A stretch of DNA of 64,000 nucleotides from Oscillospiraceae bacterium (GTDB taxonomy: Bacteria; Bacillota; Clostridia; Oscillospirales; Oscillospiraceae). The notes below the pieces were generated by a model that saw nothing but the letters and a program-made list of their open reading frames with translations, searched no databases and was not told the origin of the DNA. The position numbers and the translations under genes were made by a program. Where the stretch lies: positions 124,001 through 188,000 of the forward strand of contig JAFUNI010000016.1 of the NCBI GenBank assembly GCA_017482385.1, given 5' to 3'. How positions within the stretch are numbered: position 1 is the stretch's first letter; every line of letters begins with the position of its first letter. Positions 52,821 to 61,636 of this stretch are shown piece by piece.

Positions 52821-53722
52821 ACCTGCGCCTCCTTTCCGCTGTTGCCGGCATACTCCACAAAAATATCATTCAGCGAAGGCTCAAACACCCGTACCTCATC
52901 GATATCATAGTTTTCTGTAAGCCGGGTCATAATTGCTTTCTTTTCGGAGGGGGCATTCAGTTGGATCAGCAGATCACCGTTTTCTGCCCGGGAGCAGGCG
53001 TCTCCGAAGTCATATAGGATCTTTTCGGGCATTTCTGTGCGAACGACAAGCCGATCTCGCGGGTAATCTCGCTTGATCTCCCGCAGATCACCGGAGATAG
53101 CTACCTTGCCGGCATTTAAGATGGCAATGCTGTCGCAAAACTCTTCAATATAAGCCATTTGATGGCTGGAAAACAGCACGATTTTTCCCTTGCTGATCTG
53201 TTCCTTCACTACATCCTTCAGAAGCATTGCGTTCACCGGGTCAAGTCCGGAGAATGGTTCATCCAGGATCACAATGTCCGGATCATGAGCCAGCGCTGTG
53301 ATGAGCTGGATCTTCTGCTGATTGCCCTTGGAAAGCGTGTCCAGCCTCTTGTTACGGTATTCAGTCATACCCAGCCGTTCCAGCCAATAATCAACGGACT
53401 TCACAGCATCTTTCCTGCCCATACCCTTTAATTCTGCAAAATACGTAAGCTGATCAATAATGACCTTCCTGGGATAAAGACCCCGCTCCTCCGGCAGATA
53501 GCCGATGCCTACCTTGCTGTAGTCGATGGGCTTGCCGTCGATGAGAACACTGCCGCTGTTTGCGGGGAACACATCCATCAGAATGCGGATGCTTGTGGTC
53601 TTGCCGGCACCGTTTCTGCCCAACAGGCCGAAAGCTTTGCCACCCTCAGCCTTGAATGAAACACCGGTAAGGACCTGCTTTTCTCCAAAGGACTTATAAA
53701 TATCCCTAAGTTCCAGTATCAT
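52817..53722 (-). CDS. ABC transporter ATP-binding protein (NatA-like)
   Basis: 301 residues. Walker A GRNGAGKTT, signature LSKGNQQK and Walker B IVILDEP are intact, with SSHQM as the H-loop. The C-terminal extension after about residue 215 is typical of NatA/YhaQ ATPases. Partner of the permease that it overlaps. GGAGG precedes the ATG. It follows asnA at a 65-base gap that holds a terminator, so some independent expression is likely. Confidence 0.9.
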   Translation of the reverse strand: MILELRDIYKSFGEKQVLTGVSFKAEGGKAFGLLGRNGAGKTTSIRILMDVFPANSGSVLIDGKPIDYSKVGIGYLPEERGLYPRKVIIDQLTYFAELKGMGRKDAVKSVDYWLERLGMTEYRNKRLDTLSKGNQQKIQLITALAHDPDIVILDEPFSGLDPVNAMLLKDVVKEQISKGKIVLFSSHQMAYIEEFCDSIAILNAGKVAISGDLREIKRDYPRDRLVVRTEMPEKILYDFGDACSRAENGDLLIQLNAPSEKKAIMTRLTENYDIDEVRVFEPSLNDIFVEYAGNSGKEAQV

Positions 53723-53738
53723 AGTAACCTCCAGTCAT

Positions 53739-53777
53739 AAAAAATCATTCTGCACCGACAGCGCCGGCGCAGAATGA
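53739..53777 (-). terminator. terminator of asnA
   Basis: On the minus strand TCATTCTGCGCC pairs with GGTGCAGAATGA (one G-T pair), followed by TTTTTT. Confidence 0.8.
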
Positions 53778-53787
53778 CAAAAAGTAA

Positions 53788-54795
53788 TCACAGCAAAGGG
53801 ATGCCGGCTTCGTTACAAGCCTTGACGGTTTCTTCGTCCCAAACACTGGACTGTACTTCGCCGATATGGGCGCAGCCAAGCATCAGCATTGCCAGTCTGG
53901 ACTGACCGATACCGCCGCCGATGGTGAGGGGCAGTTCGTTATTCAAAAGCATCTTGTGGAAGGGAAGCTCTCTGCGGTCATTGCAGCCGGCCAGGTTCAG
54001 CTGGCGATCCATAGCTTCGGCATCCACCCGGATACCCATAGAGGAGATCTCTAAGGCCCTGTCCAGTGTGTCGTTCCAGAAGAAGATGTCGCAGTTAAGC
54101 TGCCAATCGTCATAGTCGGGGGCACGGCCGCCGTGGGGCTTGCCGGAGCGGAGCTTGCCGCCGATTCCCATAATGCAGGCGGTGTGATGCTCCTTTACAT
54201 AGGCATTCTCACGGGCGGTGCCATCCAGATCGGGATACATATCCTCTAATTCCTGGGTGGTCACAAAGCTGACCTCACGGGAAAGCTTAGCAGGGATCTG
54301 CGGGAATCGCACATGGAGTTGTTCGTTGGTATCGCAGATTGCCTTGACAATGGCGGTAACGATCAGCTTTAAGTAATCGATATTGCGGTTTTCAGCGGTG
54401 ATGATCTTTTCCCAGTCCCACTGATCCACATAGATGGAGTGGATATTGTCCAATTCCTCATCCCGGCGGATGGCGTTCATATCGGTGTACAGGCCCTGAC
54501 CCAAACCGAAGCCATAGCGCTTGAGGGCCAGACGCTTCCATTTTGCTAAGGAATGGACGACCTCGGCATCCATACCTACCGCGGGAATATCAAAGCTTAC
54601 AGGTCGCTCAAAGCCGTTCAGATTGTCATTAAGACCGGAAGCATCGGTAACAAACAGAGGAGCAGATACGCGCTTCAAATTCAGTGCGTTGGAAAACTCC
54701 TCCTGGAAAATTCTTTTGATGTAGGCAATGGCCCGCTGAGTCTCATAGGCATCCAGAGGGGGGCGGTAGCCTTCGGGGATATAAATTTGGTTCAT
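53788..54795 (-). CDS. asnA: aspartate-ammonia ligase
   Basis: 335 residues, the standard AsnA length. Class-II-synthetase-like motifs FERPVSFDIP, GLYTDMNAIRRDEELDN, HSIYVDQWDWEK and GGGIGQSRL are highly conserved in AsnA. It makes asparagine from aspartate, ammonia and ATP in the cytoplasm. AAGGAGG lies 8-9 bases before the ATG. Although some Firmicutes control asnA by an Asn T-box, no T-box sequence is seen in the short upstream region. Confidence 0.96.
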   Translation of the reverse strand: MNQIYIPEGYRPPLDAYETQRAIAYIKRIFQEEFSNALNLKRVSAPLFVTDASGLNDNLNGFERPVSFDIPAVGMDAEVVHSLAKWKRLALKRYGFGLGQGLYTDMNAIRRDEELDNIHSIYVDQWDWEKIITAENRNIDYLKLIVTAIVKAICDTNEQLHVRFPQIPAKLSREVSFVTTQELEDMYPDLDGTARENAYVKEHHTACIMGIGGKLRSGKPHGGRAPDYDDWQLNCDIFFWNDTLDRALEISSMGIRVDAEAMDRQLNLAGCNDRRELPFHKMLLNNELPLTIGGGIGQSRLAMLMLGCAHIGEVQSSVWDEETVKACNEAGIPLL

Positions 54796-54861
54796 AAGAG
54801 TATCCTCCTTGTGACAGATACATATATCCTATATTCTATTCATTTTTTTGAAAAAATCAAG

Positions 54862-54901
54862 AAAAAAATGCACCCGGACAGGTTTTCACCGTCCGGGTGC
54901 A
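54862..54901 (-). terminator. terminator of the htrA-like gene
   Basis: On the minus strand an 11-base stem (TGCACCCGGAC and complement) followed by a run of T. Confidence 0.85.
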
Positions 54902-54906
54902 GATGT

Positions 54907-56289
54907 TTAATACCCAAAGGGGAATTGGGGGCGCTGAGACTGGCCTTGATTTTGGTTCTGTGTTTGTTCCTGCTCTTGTACAGAGGTTTTTTGCTCACCA
55001 ACCGTAACAGTAACTTCCACAGTCTTACCCATGCGATAAACTGTAAGCTTCAGCTCGTCGCCAATGGCGGCATTGCGGACAGCGGCAACCATATCATTGC
55101 TGCTTGCGATCTCATTGCCGTTTACATGGGTGATGATATCGTTGATCTGCAGACCGGCTTCGGCAGCAGGAGAGTTCTCCACGATCTGCTGTACCGATGC
55201 GCCCTGGGGAAGACCGTACATTTGGGTCTCCTCGCTGACAGTAGCGACAGAAACACCAACATAGGGCTTGGAAACATAACCCTTTTCAATGATGCTTTCA
55301 GCAATGGACCGGGCCTTGTTGATGGGGATGGCAAAACCGATATTATCAATGGATGCAGTGGAGGAGGAAGAAGAGCTGGAATACTTGGCATTGGTGATGC
55401 CAACTACCTCGCCGTACAGATTAAACAGCGCACCGCCGGAGTTGCCGGAGTTGATTGCGCAGTCGGTTTGGATCAGCTGCATAGAGCTGCCGTTGGACAT
55501 AGTGATATCCCGATCCTTGGCGCTGATAGAGCCGGCAGTGAGGGAGAAGGTCAGCTCGCCGAGAGGATTGCCGATGGCCACCACACTGTCGCCTACATTC
55601 AAGTTGTCGGAGTTACCGAGCACAACAGGCACTAAATCCGTTGCCTCTACTTTTAGAACAGCCACATCGTTGCTTTCGTCATAGCCGACAAGCTTGGCAT
55701 CGTATGTGGTGCCGTCATACATGGAAACTGTGATAGAGGTAGAATCGTCCACAACATGGTAATTGGTGAGGATATACCCATCCTTGCTGAAAACAAAACC
55801 GGAGCCGGAGGCGGCAGAGGTAGTCTGATAACCCCACAAATTGGTGGTAATGGAGGTGGTGATACCCACGGTGGAGTTCACATTGGCGGCATAGACCTCA
55901 GCCTGGGTCATAACCTTGCTGGTGTCGATCTTCGTAATGTCGATCACAACATTTTCCCGGTCACCTTCCAAAATAGTGGTACTTTGGCTGGAGCCGGAAG
56001 TGGTGGGTTTTGTCCCGTTGGTTGACGGCGTGGCATCGTCCATAAAAGTGGTAGCCAGATACATACCGCCTGCACCGAAAGCACCGGCCAACAGACTGCA
56101 TACCAAAGTAACAGCGATCACAAGGCCGGCAGGCCAACCGGATTTTTCTTTTTTAGGGGGTTTATAGTAGTAATTGGGGCGTTGCTCCCATGTGGGCTGC
56201 TCATTCTTGGGCTCGCTCCATGCGGATTGCTCATTTTTGGGCTCTGCCCAGGTGGATTGCTCGTTCTGATTTTCAAAGGGCTCTGTCAT
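54907..56289 (-). CDS. HtrA/DegP-like serine protease with PDZ domain
   Basis: 460 residues. A cytoplasmic N-terminus with a short repeated unit (NEQSTWAEPK, NEQSAWSEPK, NEQPTWEQ), one membrane helix at about 55-80, a trypsin-like domain with H178, D208 and S284 (NSGNSGGAL), one PDZ domain (about 330-425) and a Gln/Asn-rich tail. Membrane-anchored HtrA proteases degrade misfolded proteins outside the membrane. AAGGAGG precedes the ATG. Its promoter is described separately, and it ends at a terminator. Confidence 0.92.
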   Translation of the reverse strand: MTEPFENQNEQSTWAEPKNEQSAWSEPKNEQPTWEQRPNYYYKPPKKEKSGWPAGLVIAVTLVCSLLAGAFGAGGMYLATTFMDDATPSTNGTKPTTSGSSQSTTILEGDRENVVIDITKIDTSKVMTQAEVYAANVNSTVGITTSITTNLWGYQTTSAASGSGFVFSKDGYILTNYHVVDDSTSITVSMYDGTTYDAKLVGYDESNDVAVLKVEATDLVPVVLGNSDNLNVGDSVVAIGNPLGELTFSLTAGSISAKDRDITMSNGSSMQLIQTDCAINSGNSGGALFNLYGEVVGITNAKYSSSSSSSTASIDNIGFAIPINKARSIAESIIEKGYVSKPYVGVSVATVSEETQMYGLPQGASVQQIVENSPAAEAGLQINDIITHVNGNEIASSNDMVAAVRNAAIGDELKLTVYRMGKTVEVTVTVGEQKTSVQEQEQTQNQNQGQSQRPQFPFGY

Positions 56290-56328
56290 AGATGTAACCT
56301 CCTTGGTGTTTGAAGTTATTTTACCGCA

Positions 56329-56357
56329 ATTATACGAAAGAATGCTGAACGATTCAA
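56329..56357 (-). promoter_or_regulatory. promoter of the htrA-like gene
   Basis: On the minus strand TTGAAT (56352-56357), 17 bases, then TATAAT (56329-56334). Confidence 0.75.
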
Positions 56358-56432
56358 GAAGAATATGTAAATTTTTCTTGAAAAACTTTCAAAAAATTTC
56401 CAAAACAACATATTTAAGCGGCTTTGGGATGC

Positions 56433-56461
56433 TTGACAAGGAATAAAAGCTGTGCTACAAT
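56433..56461 (+). promoter_or_regulatory. promoter of the T-box/trpB transcript
   Basis: TTGACA (56433-56438), 17 bases, TACAAT (56456-56461). Confidence 0.85.
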
Positions 56462-56467
56462 CCTCTA

Positions 56468-56731
56468 AACCGTTGAGGAAGAGTGAGTAGGTATTACCCT
56501 CCTTTCTTTCAGAGAGCCGCAGGCGGTGGGATTGCGGCAGAAAGCGTAAGACCGAATGGACTTCCGAGGGCAAGCGGAACGGGGGAGACCCTTAGTATGT
56601 GCGCCGGAGATGACCCTCCGTAAGCAAAGGTCAGCATATGTCAGTATGCGTAAAGTGGGCGCTATGCGTCAAGCCGGGTGGCACCGCAGGATTTTATCCT
56701 GTCCCAGCTCATTACTGGGGCAGGTTTTTAT
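56468..56731 (+). ncRNA. T-box leader, tryptophan specifier
   Basis: The conserved T-box stretch GGGTGGCACCGC is at 56676-56687. Stem I carries the AGTA turn (GAGTGAGTAGG) and the usual specifier context GAATGGACTTC, which places TGG (Trp) at 56557-56559. The terminator (56698-56729, CCTGTCCCAG/CTGGGGCAGG, then TTTTT) follows. Uncharged tRNA-Trp would pair with TGG and the T-box, disrupt the terminator and turn on the TrpB gene. The specifier agrees with the downstream product. Confidence 0.9.
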
Positions 56732-56756
56732 TTTGCCCCAAAAAGAAAGGTGAAAA

Positions 56757-58133
56757 ATGATGGCAAACAAAGAAATTCCCTACAAAATTTATCTGGAAGA
56801 AAGCGAGATGCCCAAGTATTGGTACAATCTCCGTGCGGATATGGTCAACAAGCCCGCACCCCTTCTGGACCCCAAAACCCACAAGCCTATGACCGCTGAG
56901 GACTTAGCGCCTGTGTTCTGTGATGAGCTTGTCAAGCAGGAGCTGGATGATACCACCGCTTATTTTGCGATTCCCCAGGAGATTCTTGATTTCTACAAGA
57001 TGTACCGGCCGGCACCCCTGGTCCGTGCATACTGCTTGGAGAAGAAGCTCCAAACCCCCGCTAAGATTTACTATAAGTACGAAGGCGGCAACACCAGCGG
57101 CAGCCATAAGCTGAACTCCGCCATTGCCCAGGCCTACTATGCCAAGAAGCAGGGCCTCAAGGGCGTTACCACCGAGACCGGTGCAGGCCAGTGGGGCACT
57201 GCCCTGGCAATGGCCTGTGCTTACCTGGACTTGGACTGCAAGGTCTATATGGTTAAGGTGTCCTATGAGCAGAAGCCCTTCCGCCGTGAAGTTATGCGTA
57301 CATACGGCGCTTCCGTTACCCCCAGCCCCTCTATGGAGACTGAGGTAGGCAAGAAGATCCTTGCTGAGCATCCCGGTACCACCGGTAGCTTAGGCTGCGC
57401 GATTTCCGAGGCCGTGGAAAAGGCAACTTCTTTGCCCGGCTACCGCTATGTGCTGGGCAGTGTGCTGAACCAGGTTATGCTTCACCAGTCTGTCATTGGC
57501 TTGGAAGCCAAGGCTGCTATGGATAAGTACGGTGTCAAGCCCGATATTATCATCGGCTGCGCCGGCGGCGGCTCTAACCTGGGCGGCTTGATCGCTCCGT
57601 TCATGGGTGAGAAGATCAAGGGTAACGCGGATTACCGCTTTATCGCTGTTGAGCCTGCTACTTGCCCCAGCTTTACCCGCGGTAAGTACGCTTATGACTA
57701 CTGCGATACCGGAATGGTCTGCCCCTTGTCCAAGATGTACACTTTGGGCAGCGGCTTCATTCCTGCAGGTACCCATTCCGGCGGCCTGCGTTACCACGGC
57801 ATGAACTCCACCTTGTCTCAGCTGTATGATGATGGCCTTATGGAAGCTGTCAGCGTACCCCAGACCGAGGTGTTCAAGGCTGCTGAGGAGTTTGCCCGTG
57901 TGGAGGGCATCCTGCCTGCTCCGGAAAGCTCCCACGCCATCAAGGTGGCCATCGACGAGGCACTCAAGTGCAAGGAGACCGGCGAGGAGAAGACCATTCT
58001 CTTTGGCCTTACCGGTACCGGTTACTTTGATATGATGGCTTACGAAAAGTTCCACGACGGCAAGATGGTGGACTATGTTCCCACCGAGGAAGAGCTCCAA
58101 AAGGGCTTCAGCTACCTGCCAAAGATGGACTGA
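56757..58133 (+). CDS. TrpB-like tryptophan synthase beta chain (TrpB2 type)
   Basis: 458 residues, the longer TrpB2 form. The PLP lysine is in NTSGSHKLNSA, followed by TETGAGQWG and the phosphate-binding GCAGGGSNLGG. It joins indole and serine to make tryptophan. No trpA or other trp gene is next to it, so it may work as a stand-alone indole-salvage enzyme. Its T-box links expression to tryptophan shortage. The start at 56757 has AAAGGTG ahead; a second ATG follows at once. Confidence 0.9.
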   Translation: MMANKEIPYKIYLEESEMPKYWYNLRADMVNKPAPLLDPKTHKPMTAEDLAPVFCDELVKQELDDTTAYFAIPQEILDFYKMYRPAPLVRAYCLEKKLQTPAKIYYKYEGGNTSGSHKLNSAIAQAYYAKKQGLKGVTTETGAGQWGTALAMACAYLDLDCKVYMVKVSYEQKPFRREVMRTYGASVTPSPSMETEVGKKILAEHPGTTGSLGCAISEAVEKATSLPGYRYVLGSVLNQVMLHQSVIGLEAKAAMDKYGVKPDIIIGCAGGGSNLGGLIAPFMGEKIKGNADYRFIAVEPATCPSFTRGKYAYDYCDTGMVCPLSKMYTLGSGFIPAGTHSGGLRYHGMNSTLSQLYDDGLMEAVSVPQTEVFKAAEEFARVEGILPAPESSHAIKVAIDEALKCKETGEEKTILFGLTGTGYFDMMAYEKFHDGKMVDYVPTEEELQKGFSYLPKMD

Positions 58134-58141
58134 TACTGAAT

Positions 58142-58174
58142 AACCGGCAGTGGGCTTGTCCTTCTGCCGGTTTT
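58142..58174 (+). terminator. terminator after trpB
   Basis: AACCGGCAG and CTGCCGGTT with a 13-base loop, ending in TTTT. Confidence 0.75.
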
Positions 58175-58205
58175 GCTGTATAATGATTTGGAAGGAGGGG
58201 TTACA

Positions 58206-58514
58206 ATGTACGAAAAAGTGCAAACTATCGGAATACTTCTGCTTATGGGTTTGTGCCTGTTTGTTGGAATCAAATGGCTGATTCGCCGGTATGGCCCGGT
58301 AAAGACCGTAACTGCCAAAGTTGTGGATAAGCATAAATCAGAAGTTTTTGATAAGTACGCGGGAAACGGCAAATCAGTACGTTATGTGGTTACTTTTGAA
58401 ATTGCAGGAAAGCGGAAAGGTTTCCATGTGTCCGAGTTTTCATACGGCGGTTACCGAAAAGGGGAGACCGGCACCCTCAAATATCGGGGAAACAGAATTA
58501 TAGATTTTCATTAA
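58206..58514 (+). CDS. DUF2500-like small membrane protein
   Basis: 102 residues. One N-terminal membrane helix (about 8-26), then a beta-rich domain with TVTAKVVDKH and GTLKYRGNRIIDF, the pattern of DUF2500. Function of the family is unknown. GGAGG precedes the ATG at 58206. Alone in its unit, with a strong terminator after it. Confidence 0.75.
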   Translation: MYEKVQTIGILLLMGLCLFVGIKWLIRRYGPVKTVTAKVVDKHKSEVFDKYAGNGKSVRYVVTFEIAGKRKGFHVSEFSYGGYRKGETGTLKYRGNRIIDFH

Positions 58515-58519
58515 CGAAT

Positions 58520-58547
58520 CCCGGCAGATTTTTCTGCCGGGTAATTT
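58520..58547 (+). terminator. terminator after the DUF2500-like gene
   Basis: CCCGGCAGA and TCTGCCGGG with the loop TTTT, followed by TAATTTTTT. Confidence 0.9.
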
Positions 58548-58561
58548 TTTGCAAAAAGTAC

Positions 58562-58590
58562 TTGACAAACAGGAAGTAGTGTATTATAAC
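58562..58590 (+). promoter_or_regulatory. promoter of the GntR-ABC operon
   Basis: TTGACA (58562-58567), 17 bases, then TATAAC (58585-58590). Confidence 0.8.
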
Positions 58591-58620
58591 TGTGTTAGTA
58601 CAGTTGGTACAGTTAATACA
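58591..58620 (+). promoter_or_regulatory. candidate GntR (YtrA-type) operator
   Basis: Outer inverted half sites TGTGTTA (58591-58597) and TAATACA (58614-58620) frame two direct copies of GTACAGTT. It begins at the -10 box and covers the transcription start and the ribosome-site approach, which fits autorepression by the GntR protein encoded next. Confidence 0.6.
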
Positions 58621-58637
58621 GAAAAGGAGGGGATAGT

Positions 58638-59006
58638 ATGGTGCATCTGGATTACCGGGATTCGCGACCCATTTATACCCAGATCGCCGATAGCTTTCGC
58701 ACGCAGATCCGTGCCGGTGTGCTGGCAGAAGGGGATAAGCTCCCCAGTGTCCGGGAGTTGGCAAGTGAATTGACCATCAATCCCAACACCATTCAGCGAG
58801 CCTACCGGGAGCTGGAAACAGAAGGCTGGATCGCCTCTGTGTCCGGCAAGGGCAGCTTTGTCTGCGGCCCGGTAAAGGAGACAAGTCCGGACTTGGCGCC
58901 TCTGTGGGCTCAATTGGATGCGGCAGCTGAAAAGCTTTTAGAGGCTGGCGTATCCCGGCAAACACTACTGCAATATCTGAAACAAGGAGGCGATACCGAT
59001 GCTTGA
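58638..59006 (+). CDS. GntR family regulator, YtrA-like
   Basis: 122 residues, the short YtrA form: an N-terminal winged helix (IYTQIADSFRTQIRAG, EGDKLPSVRELASEL, NPNTIQRAYREL) and a C-terminal helical dimer part. YtrA proteins repress their own ABC operon and respond to cell-wall antibiotics. AAGGAGG precedes the ATG. The 8-base overlap with the ATPase gene shows one operon. Confidence 0.92.
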   Translation: MVHLDYRDSRPIYTQIADSFRTQIRAGVLAEGDKLPSVRELASELTINPNTIQRAYRELETEGWIASVSGKGSFVCGPVKETSPDLAPLWAQLDAAAEKLLEAGVSRQTLLQYLKQGGDTDA

Positions 59007-59880
59007 AATGCAAAATGTAACCAAAACCTTTGGCAGCTTCACAGCACTGAATGACCTGTCAATGACCATACCTAAGGGCGCTGTTTACGGCCTGGTTGGT
59101 CCGAACGGCGCCGGTAAATCTACAGCTATCCGCCTGCTCGCCGGTGTTTACCGCCCTGATGGCGGCACGATCACCTTGGAGGGCGAGCCGGTATATGAAA
59201 ACCCCAAGGTGAAAAGCCGGATGTGCTATATTCCCGATGAGATTTTCTTTTTCCCTTCGGCAAGCTTAGAGGAGATGCGCAAGTACTATAAGGGCTTTTA
59301 TCCCCAGTTTAACGACGAGCTGTTTGGACGGCTGCACGAAGTATTCCAGCTGCCGAAAAAATCCCAGATCCGTCGTTTCTCCAAGGGTATGCAGAAGCAG
59401 GCGGCCTTCCAGTTAAGTATCTGCACCCGGCCCGATGTGCTGATCTTAGACGAGCCCGTGGACGGCCTGGATCCGGTGATGCGCCGGCAGGTCTGGAGCC
59501 TGATTTTGTCCGATGTTGCCCAGCGGGAAACCACCGTTCTGATCTCTTCCCACAACCTGCGGGAGCTGGAGGACATCTGTGACCATGTGGGCATTGTGGA
59601 CAAAGGACATATGCTGTTGGAGCGGAGTCTTGCTTCTATGCAGGGCAGTACCGTGAAGCTGCAGATCGTGGGCGATGCCCCGGAGGGTCTGGAGATCCTC
59701 CATTCCGGCACAGCGGGAAGACTCACTACCCTGGTGGTCCGTGGTACACAGGATGAGATCCGGGAAAAGGTGATCGCCTGTAACCCTGTCTATTTTGATA
59801 TCCTGCCTCTTTCCTTGGAGGAGATATTTATTTACGAATTAGGAGGTGTAGACTATGAAGTCAAGAACATCCTTCTTTAA
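58999..59880 (+). CDS. ABC transporter ATP-binding protein (YtrB-like)
   Basis: 293 residues. Walker A GPNGAGKST, signature FSKGMQKQ and Walker B VLILDEP are intact, with SSHNL as H-loop. Overlaps both the GntR gene (8 bases) and the permease gene (26 bases), so the three are translationally coupled. In YtrA-regulated systems this ATPase drives a transporter tied to envelope stress. Confidence 0.92.
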   Translation: MLEMQNVTKTFGSFTALNDLSMTIPKGAVYGLVGPNGAGKSTAIRLLAGVYRPDGGTITLEGEPVYENPKVKSRMCYIPDEIFFFPSASLEEMRKYYKGFYPQFNDELFGRLHEVFQLPKKSQIRRFSKGMQKQAAFQLSICTRPDVLILDEPVDGLDPVMRRQVWSLILSDVAQRETTVLISSHNLRELEDICDHVGIVDKGHMLLERSLASMQGSTVKLQIVGDAPEGLEILHSGTAGRLTTLVVRGTQDEIREKVIACNPVYFDILPLSLEEIFIYELGGVDYEVKNILL

Positions 59881-61591
59881 TCTGACAGCTTTCCGTAAAA
59901 ACATCACCCGGTATTGGCCGGTATGGGCGTTGTACACCGCATTCTTGCTGCTGGTGCTCTTCGGTATCAGCAACCAGGAAACCGACTATATGGCCCGGGA
60001 TGTGGTTATCATCACGCGCCTGGCCGGCATCGGCAATCTACTCTACGCAGGCATTGTGACACTGTGCCTGTTCAGTGACCTCTACAAAGGGCGACTGTGC
60101 AATGCCCTCCACGCGTTTCCTATGCGCCGTGAGGGTTGGCTGCTGACCAATATTGCAACAGGCTTCCTGTTTAGCCTCATTCCCAATTTGATCATTTGCA
60201 CCCTGACATCCTTCCAGTTGGGAGAACACGCCCATTATATTTGGTATATGTTTGGGGCAGCAAGTCTGCAGTATATTTTCTTCTTCGGCACAGCGGTGCT
60301 CAGCGCTCTGTGCGCCGGCAATGCCTTGGGTATGCTGTCGGTTTACAGCATTATTCATTTTGTTGTGGTGCTGGTTTATTTCCTGGCAGAGGTCGTCTAT
60401 CAGCCGCTGATCTACGGCGTTGAGCTGCAGACCGATAAGTTCTATCGTTTCTTCCCAGTTGCCCGTATGTACACGGAATATGTGGAAACGGAATTTGGTA
60501 TGGGAACTATTGAATTTAAGGGCTTGGATACTGCGGCCTGGACACACCTGTATATTTGCGCAGCGGTTGGCGTCCTGGCCTTTGTGCTGGCCTGGCTTGT
60601 GTACCGCCGCAGACATTTGGAGCGGGCAGGTGACTTTATTGCCTTGCGGCCACTGGGCCCGGTGTTCTTGATCGTGTATACCATTGCGGTTGGTACGGTG
60701 CTGTATAGTTTCTTTGTGATGATCAATCAACCGTCCTATTTGATCTATGCCATAGGCATTATCATCGGCTTCTTTACCGGTCAGATGCTCTTAAACCGCA
60801 CTGTGCGGGTGTTTGAGAAGAAATCCTTGCTGGCTTTTGCTGTGCTTGCTGTGGTGCTGTCCGGCTCAATAGCGCTGACATGGATGGATCCCATGGGCAT
60901 CAGCAGCTATGTGCCGCCCGTTGACAAAGTGGAAAGCGCCGCCATCTACGGCCCGGATAAAGGCTATTACTACTATGAAGATGGCGAATACGACTACTTT
61001 GAAATGACGGATAAAGAAGAGATCACAAAGCTGCTGAGCTACCACAAAAAGCTGATGAATGCACGCTCTGTAACAAGCGATAACTACGACGTGCGTATCC
61101 GCTATAAACTCAGTAACGGTAAGACTGTAAATCGCTACTACAAGGTGGATTATAAAAGCAATCTTACAGATGAAGCCAGGATCTGGTTCAGCGATGCCCG
61201 GTATGTCTTCCAGGTGGATGACCCGCATATGCTCTATTCGCTGTTCGATTCGTTCAGCGGGGAAAAGTATTATTACAATTTAGATGTGTGGAACGGACAA
61301 GAGCCGACATTCTATAAGTCCGCAGATCCCGAGGAACTAAAAGGCCTTTTGGATGCTGTCCTCGCTGACTGCGCAGCCGGTAAGATGGGACAGTCCTGGA
61401 TCTACCACGCAGGTGCATCCAGCGACTACAGTGTTGACTTTGGAATAAGCCCTGAATTTTCCAAAGAAGGCGACGATAGGCCGTACCGCTATACACACCT
61501 GTCTGTTTACGATGATTGCACCAATACCATAGCCTACTTGAACAAAATATTTGACGAACTTCCTGATGATTACAATCACCGGGTTGGCTGA
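59855..61591 (+). CDS. ABC permease with large C-terminal soluble domain
   Basis: 578 residues. About eight to ten hydrophobic helices in the first about 345 residues, then about 230 mostly soluble residues rich in Tyr and charged residues (after YVPPVDKVESAA). The soluble part is probably outside the membrane because it follows the last helix. The layout resembles YtrC/YtrD-type permeases of the same operon class. It overlaps the ATPase gene by 26 bases. No antibiotic specificity can be read from it. Confidence 0.82.
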   Translation: MKSRTSFFNLTAFRKNITRYWPVWALYTAFLLLVLFGISNQETDYMARDVVIITRLAGIGNLLYAGIVTLCLFSDLYKGRLCNALHAFPMRREGWLLTNIATGFLFSLIPNLIICTLTSFQLGEHAHYIWYMFGAASLQYIFFFGTAVLSALCAGNALGMLSVYSIIHFVVVLVYFLAEVVYQPLIYGVELQTDKFYRFFPVARMYTEYVETEFGMGTIEFKGLDTAAWTHLYICAAVGVLAFVLAWLVYRRRHLERAGDFIALRPLGPVFLIVYTIAVGTVLYSFFVMINQPSYLIYAIGIIIGFFTGQMLLNRTVRVFEKKSLLAFAVLAVVLSGSIALTWMDPMGISSYVPPVDKVESAAIYGPDKGYYYYEDGEYDYFEMTDKEEITKLLSYHKKLMNARSVTSDNYDVRIRYKLSNGKTVNRYYKVDYKSNLTDEARIWFSDARYVFQVDDPHMLYSLFDSFSGEKYYYNLDVWNGQEPTFYKSADPEELKGLLDAVLADCAAGKMGQSWIYHAGASSDYSVDFGISPEFSKEGDDRPYRYTHLSVYDDCTNTIAYLNKIFDELPDDYNHRVG

Positions 61592-61600
61592 GAAATAAGA

Positions 61601-61634
61601 AAAAGCGTGTTGCGATTTTCCGCAACACGCTTTT
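61601..61634. terminator. bidirectional terminator
   Basis: 14-base perfect arms around ATTTTC with A and T runs. It ends the ABC operon and the convergent deacetylase gene. Confidence 0.92.
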
Positions 61635-61636
61635 GT

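Noticed and set aside
53739..53777. Inverted repeat between asnA and the ABC ATPase considered as an insertion site
   Set aside because: Position and the T run on the minus strand make it an ordinary terminator.
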